Assembly: GCA_963728655.1 (NCBI GenBank)
Contig: CAVSLD010000006.1
Coordinates: 620,001 to 684,000, forward strand
Origin: Iamia sp963728655
GTDB taxonomy: Bacteria > Actinomycetota > Acidimicrobiia > Acidimicrobiales > Iamiaceae
DNA: 64,000 nucleotides
Direction of reading: 5' to 3'
Shown piece after piece: positions 1-11,013 of the stretch (the stretch's first letter is position 1; each line of letters opens with the position of its first letter). The notes beneath the pieces were generated by a model. The model did not search any database. It was not told where the DNA came from and saw only the letters and a list, made by a program, of their open reading frames with translations. The translations under genes and the position numbers were made by a program.

Positions 1-2
1 CG

Positions 3-236
3 CCCCCGGCCGGGTGGGCCCCCAAGCAGAAGATGGTGGCCGGGATCCTCGGCATCCTCATCGGCAGCCTCGGGATCCACAGCTTCTACATGGGGAACTC
101 CAAGAAGGGGATCATCCAGATCGTGGCGACCTTCGTCACCTGCGGCTTCGCCAGCATCTGGGGCCTCATCGAGGGGATCATGATCCTCATCGGCAACGTG
201 AAGACCGACGCCTACGGGGTGCCGCTCACCGAGTAG
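3..236 (+). CDS. TM2-domain membrane protein, 5' end outside window
   Basis: The frame is open from the window edge, so the N-terminus is missing. An in-frame ATG at 33 exists, but the preceding residues (PPAGWAPKQK) look like the usual proline-rich lead into a TM2 domain. The visible part has two hydrophobic segments, about residues 11-30 and 42-62 counted from position 3, separated by the polar turn GNSKKG, the hallmark layout of TM2 (PF05154). It should be a small inner-membrane protein; no enzymatic role is known for the family. It faces mutM convergently. Confidence 0.75.
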   Translation, partial: PPAGWAPKQKMVAGILGILIGSLGIHSFYMGNSKKGIIQIVATFVTCGFASIWGLIEGIMILIGNVKTDAYGVPLTE

Positions 237-312
237 CCGGGCGCCCGCCCGAGCCTCGCCACGAGGACGCCGGCTCCCGGGTCGGCGTCCTCGTCGCGCT
301 CGGGCCGGGCCC

Positions 313-1122
313 TCAGCGCTGGCACGAGGGGCACGACGTGGTGCCCCGGCCGTCGACGACCGAGCGGCGCAGCGTGGTGCCGCAGCGCAGGCAGGGCTGG
401 CGGGCCCGGCCGTAGCAGGCGAGGGCATGCTGGTGGCGGCCCTCGCCCCCGTCGACGGTGCGGTAGTCGCGCAGGGTCGTGCCCCCGTCGGCCAGGCCGT
501 CGGCCAGGGCGCCCCGCACCGCGGCGTGCAGGCGCGCCGCCCGCTCCCGACCCACCCGTCGGGTCGCGGGGTGGATGCCGGCCCGCCACAGGGCCTCGTC
601 GGCGTAGATGTTGCCCACCCCGGCCACCACCCGCTGGGCCAGCAGCTGGGTCTTGACCCGCGTCGTGCTGCGGCCGAGGGCCCGCCACAGCCCGTCCGGG
701 GTGAACCCGTCCCCCAGGGGCTCGGGGCCCAGGGCGGCGAGGGTCGGGAGGGAGGAGTGGTCGCCGTCGTCGAGCACGGCGATGCGGCCGAAGCGGCGGA
801 CGTCGCGGAACACGAGGGCCTCGCCGTCGTCGAGGCGCCACCAGGCTCGGACGTGGGGGCCGTCGACGGCCAGGTCGGGGCGCAGCTGGCCGGTCATGCC
901 CAGGTGGACCACCAGCTCCGACGGGGGCCCACCCCCGGCCGGGGCCAGGTCGACGAGCAGGTACTTGCCCCGGCGACGGACGGCCCCCACGGTGCGACCG
1001 ACGGCCCGGGGGGCGGCGGTGAACTTGGCCGAGGGGAAGGCGTCGGCGGCGACGACGGTGCGGCCGACGAGACGGGGCTCGAGGGCCGCCCGGATCGTCT
1101 CCACCTCGGGGAGCTCGGGCAC
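313..1122 (-). CDS. mutM: Formamidopyrimidine-DNA glycosylase (Fpg/MutM)
   Basis: Bifunctional base-excision repair glycosylase/AP lyase that removes 8-oxoguanine and formamidopyrimidines. The 269-residue product starts MPELPEVETIR, giving the catalytic N-terminal proline (after Met removal) and the conserved glutamates. The central helix-two-turn-helix carries VGNIYADEALW, and the C-terminal zinc finger has four cysteines (ACYGRARQPCLRCG then SCPSC). Length and motifs are normal and the frame is intact. On the minus strand the hexamer TAGGTT (1129-1134) lies 6 nt before the GTG start, so the mRNA is probably leaderless. Divergent from the GDH gene. Confidence 0.95.
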   Translation of the reverse strand: MPELPEVETIRAALEPRLVGRTVVAADAFPSAKFTAAPRAVGRTVGAVRRRGKYLLVDLAPAGGGPPSELVVHLGMTGQLRPDLAVDGPHVRAWWRLDDGEALVFRDVRRFGRIAVLDDGDHSSLPTLAALGPEPLGDGFTPDGLWRALGRSTTRVKTQLLAQRVVAGVGNIYADEALWRAGIHPATRRVGRERAARLHAAVRGALADGLADGGTTLRDYRTVDGGEGRHQHALACYGRARQPCLRCGTTLRRSVVDGRGTTSCPSCQR

Positions 1123-1296
1123 GGGGCCAACCTACGGCCGGCCCGCGAGGCTCCGTCGCCGGCTCCTCGCGGTGACGTCCACACACATGTGCGTCGTGTC
1201 GGATCCGTCGCGAGGACCCAGGGGAGGGCATGGCCCCGGCGGGCGGGCGGGCGGGCCGGGTCGTCGGTACGATCGTCCCGACCGCCGGGAGGCCCC

Positions 1297-4200
1297 CTGA
1301 CCGCGACGCCCGAGCCCGCCACCGAGCCGACGCCGACGGTGCTGCCGGGCGTCGCCGAGGCCGTGGCCCGGCGCCTGGCCGACGGTGTGGCTGCCTCCGA
1401 CGCGGCCATGGCCGAGGCCTTCGCCTTCGCCGCGGCCGATCACGGCGGCGGGTGGGCGGGCCGGGTGCGCCCCCCGGGCACCGAGCTGCTGGCCGGCCAC
1501 CCCGCCCGCGGCACCGTGCTGGAGCTGACCGGCCCCGACCGGCCCCTGGTGGTGACCTCGCTGGAGGAGGAGCTGCGGGGCCGGGGGGCGCGGGTGGCCC
1601 AGATCTCCCCGCTCGCCTACGGGGCCCGGCGCACCGACGACGGGGTCCTGCGCGAGGTGGGGCCGGCCCGGGGCGCCGCCCGGCCCGAGGCCCTCGTCCA
1701 GGTGGAGCTGGAGGACCCCGTCCCCGCCGCCGCGGCCGACGAGCTGCTGGCCGCGCTGCTCGACGTCCTCGGGCTGGTCGGGCTGGTGACCGGGGACCAC
1801 GACGCCATCCGGGCCCGGCTGGCCCCGCTGGCCGGCGCCGACGGGCCCCCCTCCGAGGACGGGGGCGACGACGCCCGGACCACGATCCGGTGGCTGCTCG
1901 ACGGCAACGCCCTGCTCCTCGGCCTCGCCCGCCGCACCCCGGGCGGCGAGGTCCCGCCCCCGGACGCGGCCGCCCCCGACCTGGGCCTGGCCCGGGCGCC
2001 CGGTGCGCTCGACCTGCCCCCGCCCGGTGGCCGGGCCGGCCCGCCGGACCCCACCGCCCCGCTGCGGGTCACCCGGCTGGGCCGGACCAGCCCCGTGCAC
2101 CGTCGGGTGCCCATGCTGGTCGCCGACGTCCTCGCCGAGGCCCCAGGCGGCGACCTCGTGGTCGAGCGGCTGCTGTGGGTCGCAGCCCGGCGGGCCGCGG
2201 GCGCGCCGCTGTCGTCGGTGCCGCTGCTGCGCCGCAAGCTCGACGCCCTCCTGGAGCGGGAGGACGTGGTGCCCGGCTCCTACGACGAGCAGCACCTCAC
2301 CCTCCTCTTCCAGTCCCTGCCCGAGGACGACCTCTTCGGCCTGGACGAGGACGAGCTGCACACCCTGGTCCGCGAGCTGCACGCCCAGGACCGCGACCAC
2401 GGCGTCCGGGTCGTGCTGCGCCCGGCCGAGCACTCCCACGCGGTGGCCGCCCTGGTCACGGTGCCGGTGGAGCGGTGGACCCGCACCCTGCGAGAGCGCC
2501 TCGAGCGGTTCCTGCGGGCCCAGCTCGACGGCACCCGCGTCGACGTGGGGCTCTCCATCGGCGGCGGCTCGTCGGCGGTCACCGCCCGCTTCCTGGTGCA
2601 CGTCGACCCGGCGATGGACGTGCCCGACGAGCTCGCCGCGGTGGCCCGGGAGGTCCGGCTCCTGTGCCGGTCGTGGGAGGAGCAGCTGGCCTCGGCCCTC
2701 ACCGGCGACGTCACCGGCTCCGGCGCCCTGGGCGAGGCCGACGCCGCCGCGGTGGCGGCCCGGTGGGCGGCGGCGCTGCCCGAGGCCTATCGCGACGCGG
2801 TGGCGCCCGTCGACGCCGTGGCCGACGTCCGCCAGCTCGACGCGCTGGCGGCCGAGGACGCCGTCGAGCGGCGCGGCGCGCGGGTGTGCGCCTGGTTCGG
2901 CCGGGGTCGGGCCGGCGACGGCTCCGATCGGATGGTGCTGGTCACCGACCACCCGCTCGAGCTGTCGCGGCTGGTCCCGGTGCTGGAGAGCCTCGACCTG
3001 TGGGTGGGCGACGAGGCCCGGTGGAGCGCGGGGTCGGGGCTGCACCTCCACCACCTCGGTGTCCGGGCCCGCCGGGCGCCCGGACGCGAGGACCAGCCTC
3101 CGCCGTCGGTGCTGGTGCCCGCGGTGGGGGCGCGGGTGGCCCAGGCGGTGGTGGCCCTGCTGACCGGCCAGACCGACCGCGACGGGCTCAACCGCCTGGT
3201 GCTCCACGCCGGCCTGCCCTGGCCCGACGTCGCCGTGCTCCGGACGTACCGGCGCTACCGCCACCAGGTCAACGGGCGCGACGAGCAGTCCTACGTCGAC
3301 GAGGTGCTGGTCCGCCACCCGGCCGTGGCCCGGGGCCTGGCCGCCCTGTGGCACGCCCGGTTCCCGCCCGAGGGCGCCACCGCCGGTCGGGAGGCGGCTG
3401 CGGCCGCCGCCTCCGCCGCCGTGCGCCGAGCCTGCGACGGGCTCGCCCGCCTCGACCACGACCGGATCCTGCGGGGCCTGGCCGGCACCATCGACGCCAC
3501 CCTCCGCACCAACCTCCACCTGCGGCCCGAGGGGCCGCTGGCGCTCAAGCTCGACCCGTCGTCGGTGCCCGACACCCCTCTCCCACGCCCCCACCGGGAG
3601 GTCTTCGTCAGCGGTCGCGGGGTGGAGGGCGTGCACCTGCGGGCCGGCCCGGTCGCCGCGGGGGGCTGCGGGCCAGCGACCGGGCGCAGGACTACCGCGC
3701 CGAGGTCCTCGGCCTGATGCGCACCCAGGTGCTGAAGAACGCCCTGATCGTCCCCACCGGTGCCAAGGGTGGCTTCGTGCTGCGCGACGACCCCGCCTTC
3801 GGTCCCCCTCCCGCCGACCGTCGGGCCCGGCTGGCGGGGGCCTACGACGCGTTCGTCGGTGCCCTCCTCGACGTGACCGACGACATCCACGGTGACGACG
3901 TCGCCGCCGTGCCCGGGCGGTGGGACGGCGACGACCCCTACCTCGTGGTCGCGGCCGACAAGGGCACCGCCACCTTCTCGGACCGCGCCAACGCCCTGGC
4001 CGAGGACCGCGGGTTCTGGCTGGGCGACGCGTTCGCCTCCGGCGGGTCGCACGGCTACGACCACAAGGCCCTCGGCATCACCGCGCGCGGGGCATGGGTG
4101 GCCATCGCCCGCCACCTCCGGGCCCTCGGTCTCGATGCGACGCGCGACGAGGTCAGCGTGGCCGGCGTGGGCGACATGTCCGGCGACGTGTTCGGCAACG

Positions 4201-6068
4201 GGCTGCTGCACTCCGACCGACTCCGCCTGGTGGCCGCGTTCGACCACCGCCACGTGTTCCTCGACCCCGACCCCGACCCCGAGGCGTCCTTCGCCGAGCG
4301 CCGCCGCCTCTTCGCGCTGGCCGGGTCGAGCTGGGACGACTACGACCGGGCCCTGCTGTCGCCCGGGGGCGGGGTGCACCCGCGGTCGGCCAAGGCGGTG
4401 GCGCTGACCCCCGAGGTCCAGGCCGCCCTCCGGGTCGACGCCGACGAGCTCACCCCCGCGGCCCTGGTGCGGGCCGTGCTGTGCGCGCCGGTCGACCTCC
4501 TCTACTTCGGCGGCATCGGCACCTACGTCCGCGCCTCCACCGAGGAGGAGCACACCGTCGACGACCGGGCCAACGCCGAGGTGCGGGTGGTGGGCCGTGA
4601 CCTCCGGGCCCGGGTGGTGGGGGAGGGGGCGAACCTGGCCCTCACCCAGCGGGCGCGCATCGAGGTGGCCCGACGGGGCGGGCGGATCAACGTCGACGCC
4701 ATCGACAACGCCGCCGGGGTCGACTGCTCGGACCACGAGGTGAACCTCAAGGTCCTCCTCGCGCTGGCCGAGGCCGACGGCCGCATCGACCGGGCCGAGC
4801 GCGACCGGCTCCTCGACGGCTGTGCCGACGACGTGGTGGAGGCCGTCCTGTCGGACTGCGCGGCCCAGAGCGAGTCGCTGGACCGCTCGGAGCGGGCCGC
4901 CCCCACCGGCCTGGCGACGGTGGGCCTGGTGCTGCGGAACCTGGTGGCCGACGGCGTGCTCGACCCGGAGGTCGAGGCCCTGCCCGACGAGTCCGAGCTG
5001 GAGGCGCGGGCCGCCGCGGGGGCGGGCATCACCCGCCCGGAGCTGGCCATCCTCCTGGCCGGTGTGAAGCGACGGGTGGCGGCCGACCTGCTCGCCTCGT
5101 CGGTGCCGGACGAGCCCGCGACCCGCGACGCGCTGGTCGGCTACTTCCCCCCGTCCCTGGTGGCGCGCTTCGACGACCTCCTCGATCGCCACCGCCTCCG
5201 GCGCGAGCTGGTGGCCTCGGAGGTCGCCAACGACGTCGTCGACCACCTCGGCATCACCCCGGTGGTGACCCTCGCCGACGAGCTGGGGGTCGGCGTGCCC
5301 GACGTGGCCATGGCCTACTGGGTCGCTCGCGGCGTGGTGCGGGCCCCGGGGCTCTGGAAGGCGCTGTCGCGTCGCCGCGGCGCCCAGGAGCCCGACCTCG
5401 ACCCCCACCCCGTGGACGGGGGCGATCTCCTGGCCGAGGTGCTCCACACCCTCACCCGAGCCGAGCTCCTGCGCCGCCGCGACGCCCGGGCCGGGGCTTG
5501 GGACCCGGCCGGCCGCATCGCCGAGGACCGACCGGCGGCCGATGCCGTCCTGGCGGCCGCGGCCGACGACCCCGACGACGACCGGCGCGCCGCTCGGGCC
5601 CGGCTGGCCACGCGCCTGGTGGCCGGCGGGCTCGACCCGGCGGTGGCCGAGCAGGCGGCCGACGTCTCCGCGCTGGTCGTCGTGCCGCACCTGGCCGACG
5701 TGGCCCGGGACCTGGACCGAGAGCCGGTCGAGGTGCTGGCCGCCTTCCGGTCCGTCGACGCCCACCTCGCCCTCGACGCCCTGGCCCGGCGGGCCGAGGC
5801 GCTCGCCCCCGACGGGGAGTGGGGTCGTGCCGCGCGCCAGGGGCTGCTCGACGACCTCGTCGCCCTGCGGCGCGAGACCGCCCGCCGGGCCCTGGCCGCC
5901 GCGCCCGGCGTCGCGCCCGAGGAGGCCGTCGCCCGACGGCTGGGTGCCGATCCGGCGGCCGCCGCCGAGGCCGCCGCCACCCGGCGCCGGATGGAGGGCG
6001 ACGACGCCGCCGGCCTCGACGCGCTGGTGGTCGCGGTCCGCGCCGCCCGGCGGGCCGCCGCCCTCTGA
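1297..6068 (+). CDS. gdh: NAD-specific glutamate dehydrogenase, large type (one frameshift)
   Basis: Oxidative deamination of glutamate to 2-oxoglutarate with NAD; large 180-kDa type (PF05088, Bac_GDH), about 1590 residues after correction. The N-terminal regulatory half reads in one frame to about 3660. The catalytic half continues in another frame, with VPTGAKGGF (substrate lysine region), VVAADKGTATFSD and the dinucleotide-binding VAGVGDMSGDVFGNG. The break lies in a run of six G near 3670; one missing G restores LRAGPVA-GGLRASDR. The start is uncertain: the frame is open upstream, a GGGAGG at 1287-1292 precedes a CTG at 1297, and the first GTG is at 1339. A TACGAT hexamer sits at 1267. 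Confidence 0.88.
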
Positions 6069-6149
6069 CCGACCCCCGGGCGGGCCTCACCGGATGCGAC
6101 CCTGTGTGGCCGAGCGACCACGAGGGGGACGGGGTTAGTGTCCGGCGCC

Positions 6150-6962
6150 ATGTCCCCCTCCGACCACTGGCGCATCCGCCCGGGTGCGGCCCTCGACCTC
6201 GGGGCCGTCGACCCCCGCGACCCCGTCGGGGCCCCGGGGGACAAGGACGAGACCAACGAGGCCACCGCCCTGCTCGGCATCCGGCTGGCCGAGCTGCAGG
6301 AGCGGCTGTGGGCCGAGGGCACCCGCAGCGTGCTGCTGGTGCTCCAGGCCCTCGACGCCGGGGGCAAGGACGGCACCGTGAAGCACGTGCTCCGCAGCGT
6401 CAACCCCGCCGGCGCGCGGGTCACGTCGTTCAAGGCGCCCACCGAGGAGGAGCGGGCCCACGACTTCCTGTGGCGGGTCCACCAGGGCGTCCCGGCCGCC
6501 GGGGAGGTGGGCGTGTTCAACCGGTCGCACTACGAGGACGTGCTCGTCGTCCGCGTCGACGAGCTGGTGCCCGAGGAGGTGTGGCGCCCGCGCTACGACG
6601 CCATCTGGGCGTGGGAGGCGCACCTGGCCGCCTCGGGGACCGAGATCATCAAGGTGCACCTGCACATCAGCCCCGAGGAGCAGGCCGAGCGCCTCCAAGC
6701 CCGTCTCGACGACCCGACCAAGCACTGGAAGTTCCGCGTCGCCGACCTCGACGTCCGCACCCAGTGGGACGAGTACCGGGCCGCGTACACCGAGGCCATC
6801 GAGCGCACCACCACCGACGAGGCCCCGTGGTACGTGGTGCCGGCCGACCGCAAGTGGTACCGCAACTGGGCGGTCAGCACGATCCTCGTCGACCACCTCG
6901 AGCGTCTCGACCCGCAGTACCCCGAGTGCCCCGACGACCTCACGGGCGTCGAGGTGACCTGA
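6150..6962 (+). CDS. ppk2: Polyphosphate kinase 2 family protein
   Basis: Uses inorganic polyphosphate to phosphorylate nucleotides (PF03976). The 270-residue product has the PPK2 core: LVLQALDAGGKDGT (Walker A-like lysine, about residue 73), the conserved FNRSHYEDVLVVRV segment and a Walker B-like stretch, then DRKWYRNW near the C-terminus. It is one domain long, so a class I or III enzyme rather than a tandem class II. The start is the ATG at 6150, chosen because TAGTGT (6136-6141) is 8 nt upstream, consistent with leaderless initiation. Intact. Which nucleotide it prefers cannot be read from sequence. Confidence 0.93.
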   Translation: MSPSDHWRIRPGAALDLGAVDPRDPVGAPGDKDETNEATALLGIRLAELQERLWAEGTRSVLLVLQALDAGGKDGTVKHVLRSVNPAGARVTSFKAPTEEERAHDFLWRVHQGVPAAGEVGVFNRSHYEDVLVVRVDELVPEEVWRPRYDAIWAWEAHLAASGTEIIKVHLHISPEEQAERLQARLDDPTKHWKFRVADLDVRTQWDEYRAAYTEAIERTTTDEAPWYVVPADRKWYRNWAVSTILVDHLERLDPQYPECPDDLTGVEVT

Positions 6963-7057
6963 CGGTCCTGCCCGCAGCGGTCGAGGTCCTGCCGCCGGGT
7001 CGGGTGTGGCGCCTCACACGCCGCCCCGCGGCCGGGTACCCTGACCCCGTCGGGGGA

Positions 7058-7073
7058 CTGGACACCTGTCCAG
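7058..7073. promoter_or_regulatory. Palindromic operator candidate before the D-aminoacylase-like gene
   Basis: CTGGACACCTGTCCAG: two perfect 7-bp inverted arms (CTGGACA/TGTCCAG) around CC, ending 20 bp before the GTG start of the next gene. The size suits a dimeric repressor such as a TetR or GntR protein, but no candidate regulator is adjacent and no second copy was seen in the window. Confidence 0.45.
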
Positions 7074-7093
7074 CGACGGATCGGAGAGCAGCT

Positions 7094-8825
7094 GTGCACG
7101 ACCTCGTGATCAGGGGTGGGACCGTCGTCGACGGCACCGGCGCCCCGGCCCGCACCGCCGACGTGGCCGTCGACGGCGACCGCATCGTCGCCGTGGGCCG
7201 GGTCGACGAGAAGGGGCGGAGGGAGATCGACGCCGACGGCGCGCTGGTGACGCCGGGCTGGGTCGACATCCACACCCACTACGACGGCCAGGTCACCTGG
7301 GACGACGACCCCGCCCCGAGCGCCGACCACGGCGTGACCTCGCTGGTCATGGGCAACTGCGGCGTGGGCTTCGCCCCGTGCCCACCGGAGAAGCGCGACT
7401 GGCTGGTCGGGCTCATGGAGGGCGTGGAGGACATCCCCGGCAGCGCCCTCCACGAGGGCATCGCCTGGGAGTGGGAGACCTTCCCCGAGTACCTCGACGC
7501 CCTCGACCGCCGCGCGTGGACCGTCGACGTCGGCACCCAGATCGCCCACGGTGCGGTGCGGGCCTACGTGATGGGGGACCGGGGCGCCCGCAACGAGTCG
7601 GCCACACCTGCCGACATCGAGGCCATGGCGGCCATCGTCGAGGAGGCGGTGCGCGCCGGTGCCCTCGGCTTCAGCACCAGCCGCACGATCGCCCACCAGG
7701 CCATCGACGGCGAGCCCGTCCCCGGCACCTACGCGGCCGAGGACGAGCTCTTCGGGCTGGGCGGGGCGCTGGCCGCGGCGGGCGCCGGCGTGTTCGAGCT
7801 GGCCCCCATGGGCTCGGCCGGCGAGGACGTCATCGCACCCCGCACCGAGGTCGACTGGATGCGGCGACTGGCGGCCGAGACGGGTCGGCCCGTCACCTTC
7901 GCCCTCCTCCAGGTCGACGCCGACCCCGAGCTCTGGCGCGAGCTGTGCGCCACCTCGGCCCAGGCCTGCGCCGAAGGCGCGTCGCTGCACCCACAGGTCG
8001 CGGGCCGCCCCACCGGCCTCCTCGCCGGGCTCGACACCACCTACGGCCTGCTCGACTCCATCCCCGCCTTCGCCCCCATCGGCGCCCTGCCCCCGGCCGA
8101 GCGCGTCGCCGCCCTGCCGCGACCCGGCGGTGCGGGAGCGGATCCTCGGGTGGGAGCAGGACCCGGAGACGAGGGCCGCCCTGGAGGCGTCCTACGAGAC
8201 CTTCTACCTGCTGGGCGACCCGGTCGACTACGAGCCCGGCCCCGACGCCACCCTCGCCGCGGTCGCGGGCCGCATGGGCGTCGACCCCCTCGAGCTGGCC
8301 TACGACACCTTCCTCTCCGAGGACGGCCACGGCCTGCTCTACCTGCCCATCCTCAACTACAGCCAGGGCACCAGCGAGCCGACGCGGGAGATGCTGCTGC
8401 ACCCCGCCGCGGTGCTGGGCCTGGGCGACGGCGGGGCCCACGTCGGCTTCATCTGCGACGGCTCGACCCCCACCTGGATGCTCACCCACTGGGCCCGCGA
8501 CCGCACCCGCGGCGAGCGCCTGCCCCTCGAGCTGGTGGTCCAGCGCCAGACCTCCGACACCGCCCGCCTGTACGGCCTGGAGGACCGGGGGGCGCTGACG
8601 CCGGGCCGGGTGGCCGACGTCAACGTCATCGACCTCGAGAACCTGCACCTCCACACCCCGAAGGTCGCCTACGACCTCCCCGCCGGCGGCCGCCGCATGC
8701 TCCAGGGCGTCGACGGCTACCTGGCCACGGTGAAGTCCGGCGCCGTCACCCGCACCGACGGCCAGCGCACCGGTGCCACCCCCGGTCGCCTCCTCCGCGG
8801 TGCCCGCCCCGCCCCCGCCGCCTGA
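7094..8825 (+). CDS. N-acyl-D-amino-acid deacylase-like amidohydrolase (one frameshift)
   Basis: Metal-dependent hydrolase of the D-aminoacylase branch of the amidohydrolase superfamily (PF07969-like), 576 residues after correction. The N-terminal beta sandwich is followed by GWVDIHTHYDGQVTWD, carrying the metal-binding HxH, then VMGNCGVGFAP typical of this branch. The C-terminal half has LGLGDGGAHVGFICDGS with the conserved Asp/His. A single extra C in CCCTGCCGCGACCC near 8115 breaks the frame; removing it joins VAALRDPAVRERILGW. The GTG start at 7094 follows a GGAGA at 7083. A 16-bp palindrome at 7058 is a candidate operator. The real substrate is unknown; related proteins act on N-acyl-D-amino acids or hydantoin-like compounds. 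Confidence 0.82.
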
Positions 8826-8865
8826 CCCTGCTCCGTGCGGTCCTGGTCCTGAGATCGGTCGGGCC

Positions 8866-9000
8866 GGTCGGCGTCGACCGTTCTGGTCTGGGATCAGGCC
8901 CTTTCGGGCGTCTCCCTAGTGCAGAACCGTGGGGGCGGGTCGGCGTCGACCGTTCTGGTCTGGGATCAGGCCCTTTCGGGCGCTTCCGTAGACCAGGACG
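8866..9000. repeat. Dispersed palindromic repeat, two tandem copies
   Basis: Within the 360-bp gap 8826-9185, which shows no gene, a 45-bp sequence is repeated exactly at 8866-8910 and 8938-8982. The second copy forms a hairpin: CGTTCTGGTCT (8951-8961) pairs with AGACCAGGACG (8990-9000) with one mismatch, around an inner GGCCCTTTCGGGC stem. A third relative in the opposite orientation is at 42246-42297. It lies just past the end of the amidohydrolase gene, so it may act as a terminator. Confidence 0.75.
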
Positions 9001-9185
9001 ATCGCTGTGGGGGCGTCGGTCCTCCGGCTCGGGGTCGGTGCCCGTGGCCCGCCCCTCCGCCGAGGGGCGGGCCGGGCCCCAGAGCGGGAGACGTCCCGGG
9101 GACCCTCCCCCGGTGTCGCCGATCCGCCCACGCGGGCGCCCGGACGTGGCACGATGCCGCCGCCCACACCACCCCGAGGTCACCC

Positions 9186-10109
9186 ATGCGCTCCGCTCAG
9201 TCCACCCGCCCCCGACCCCTGCGCCGACCGGTCATGGCACTCGTCGCGCTGGTGCTGCTCCTCGGTGCCGCGGCGGCCTGTGGCGGTGACGACGACTCGT
9301 CCGACGCAGGCGAGTCGGGCACCACGACCACGGCGGCCGCCACCGAGACCACCGCGGCCGGCGACGGCGGTTCGACCACGACCGCAGCCGACGACGGGGG
9401 CAGCGCCGACGCCGAGCTGTCGATCCTCGTGACCAACGACGACGGCTACGACGCCGACGGCATCGACGCGGTGGTCACGCGCTCCAGGGCCTCGACGGGG
9501 TCACCGTCGACGTGGTCGCCCCCCTCGAGCAGCAGAGCGGGACCGGCGGCACCTACACCGAGGGCGCGGTGGAGACCCAGGAGGAGGAGACGGCCAGCGG
9601 CACCGAGGCCCTCGCCGTCGACGGCTACCCGGCCGACGCCGTCCGGGTGGCCCTCGACGAGCTGGAGCTCACGCCTGACCTCGTCGTGTCCGGCATCAAC
9701 TCGGGCCAGAACCTGGGGCCCGTCGTCGACGCGTCGGGCACCGTCGGCGCCGCCCGCGCCGCGGTGGCCGCCGGCGTCCCGGCCCTGGCCCTGAGCTCGG
9801 GCATCGCGAGAGTTCGACTACGCCGCCGCCGTGCCCTTCATGCTCGACTGGATCGCGGAGGCACGGGCCGCCCTCGCCGCCGGCGAGGCCGATGTCGAGG
9901 TCACCAGCATCAACGTCCCCAGCTGCGCCGAGGGCGAGGTGCGGGGCCTCGAGGAGGTGCCGCCGGCCACCGACGGCGAGGCCATCGCCGAGCAGGACTG
10001 CGCCTCGACCCTGGAGGACCCGGCCGACGACGTCGAGGCCTTCAACACCGGCTTCGCCACCCTCACCGTCCTCCCCGACGACCCCGCCACCCCCTACCAG
10101 CCCGGCTGA
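9186..10109 (+). CDS. SurE-domain lipoprotein (two compensating frameshifts)
   Basis: Signal peptide with lipobox (LLLGAAAACGG, lipid cysteine about residue 35), a Thr/Ala/Asp-rich linker to about residue 78, then a SurE-like domain. SurE phosphatases cleave nucleoside 5'/3'-monophosphates with a divalent metal. Ligand motifs are kept: ILVTNDDGYDADGI, QQSGTGGTYT, VSGINSGQNLG and SGTVGAARAA. The frame is lost near 9477 (a G missing before CGCTCCAG) and regained near 9810 (extra A in GCGAGAG), so the net length, 307 residues, is in phase. SurE is normally cytoplasmic; here it would face outward on the cell surface. The alternative is a secreted SurE-fold protein with another substrate. Confidence 0.8.
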
Positions 10110-10135
10110 CCCTCCCCCTCGACGGAGCCGCGGGG

Positions 10136-11013
10136 TCAGGCGTGAGGGTCCGGGAAGGCGGAGAGGACCTCGGCCGCGAAGCGCTCGAGGCCGTCGATCT
10201 TGGCCTCCAGGTCGTCGGTGAAGCCGTGGTAGTACGCCCACGGCATGGTGAGGACGTCGGTGACGCCGACCTCGCCGGCCCGGGCGAAGCCCTCGGCGTC
10301 GGCTGCGTCGTTCAGCGAGGCCATGACGGTGAAGGGCACGTCGGACCGCCCCGCCTGCTCCCGCAGCTCGGCCAGGCGACGACAGGAGGCGGCCGTCTCC
10401 TCGGTGGAGGCCAGGTCGGAGATCCACCCGTCGTTGCGCGCGGCCCGGCGCAGGGCGGCCTCGGACAGGCCGCCCACGAGGATCGGCACCGGTCCCGGGG
10501 GAGGGGGGTTCATCTCGAAGCGGGGCACGTCGTAGAACTCGCCGTGGTGCTCGACCATCTCCCCGGTCCACGCCTTGGCGATGAGCTCGAGGGCCTCGTC
10601 GGCCCGCTTCCCCCGCCGCCGGAAGGGCTGTCCCAGGAGGTCGAACTCCTCCTCGCACCAGCCCATGCCGATGCCGAGGGACACCCGGCCCCCGGTGAGC
10701 ACCGCCGCGGTGGCGACCATCTTGGCCACGGTGAAGGGGTTGCGCATGGGGAGGACGTAGACGTTGGTGGTGAACCGCAGCCGCTCGGTGGCTGCGCCCA
10801 TGGCGCCGATGGCGACCCACGGGTCGAGCCACGGCGTATCAGCGGCCACCGTCGCTCGCCGTCCTCGGTGTAGGGGTACGGGGTGGAGAGCGTCTCCAGG
10901 TTGAGGACGTGGTCCGAGCAGGCGATGCCCCAGTAGCCCAGGGCATCCGCCGCCCGGGCCACGGGGACGTAGTGCTCCGGCGGCCCGTAGGCCATGCCGA
11001 CGGTGAAGCGCAT
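10136..11013 (-). CDS. LLM-class F420-dependent oxidoreductase (one frameshift)
   Basis: Luciferase-like TIM barrel (PF00296) of the TIGR03619 type, 292 residues after correction. It starts MRFTVGMAYGPPEHYVPVARAADALGY and contains the family segment LTGGRVSLGIGMGWCEEEF and the C-terminal PVPILVGGLSEAALRRAA. One missing G near 10845 splits it; adding it joins RRWPADTPWLDPWVAIGA. The ATG overlaps the TGA of the upstream SDR (TGATG), so the two are one transcription unit and probably act on one pathway. F420 rather than FMN is inferred from the family. The substrate is unknown. Confidence 0.85.

Noticed and set aside
1176..1200. CACACATGTG-like palindrome between mutM and GDH as an operator
   Set aside because: Short, imperfect beyond 10 bp and without a second copy; not separable from chance.
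1132..3636. Long open frame antisense to NAD-GDH (834 codons)
   Set aside because: Shadow of high-GC third-position bias; composition is Gly/Arg/His/Pro/Val-rich without motifs, and the sense strand encodes a recognised enzyme.
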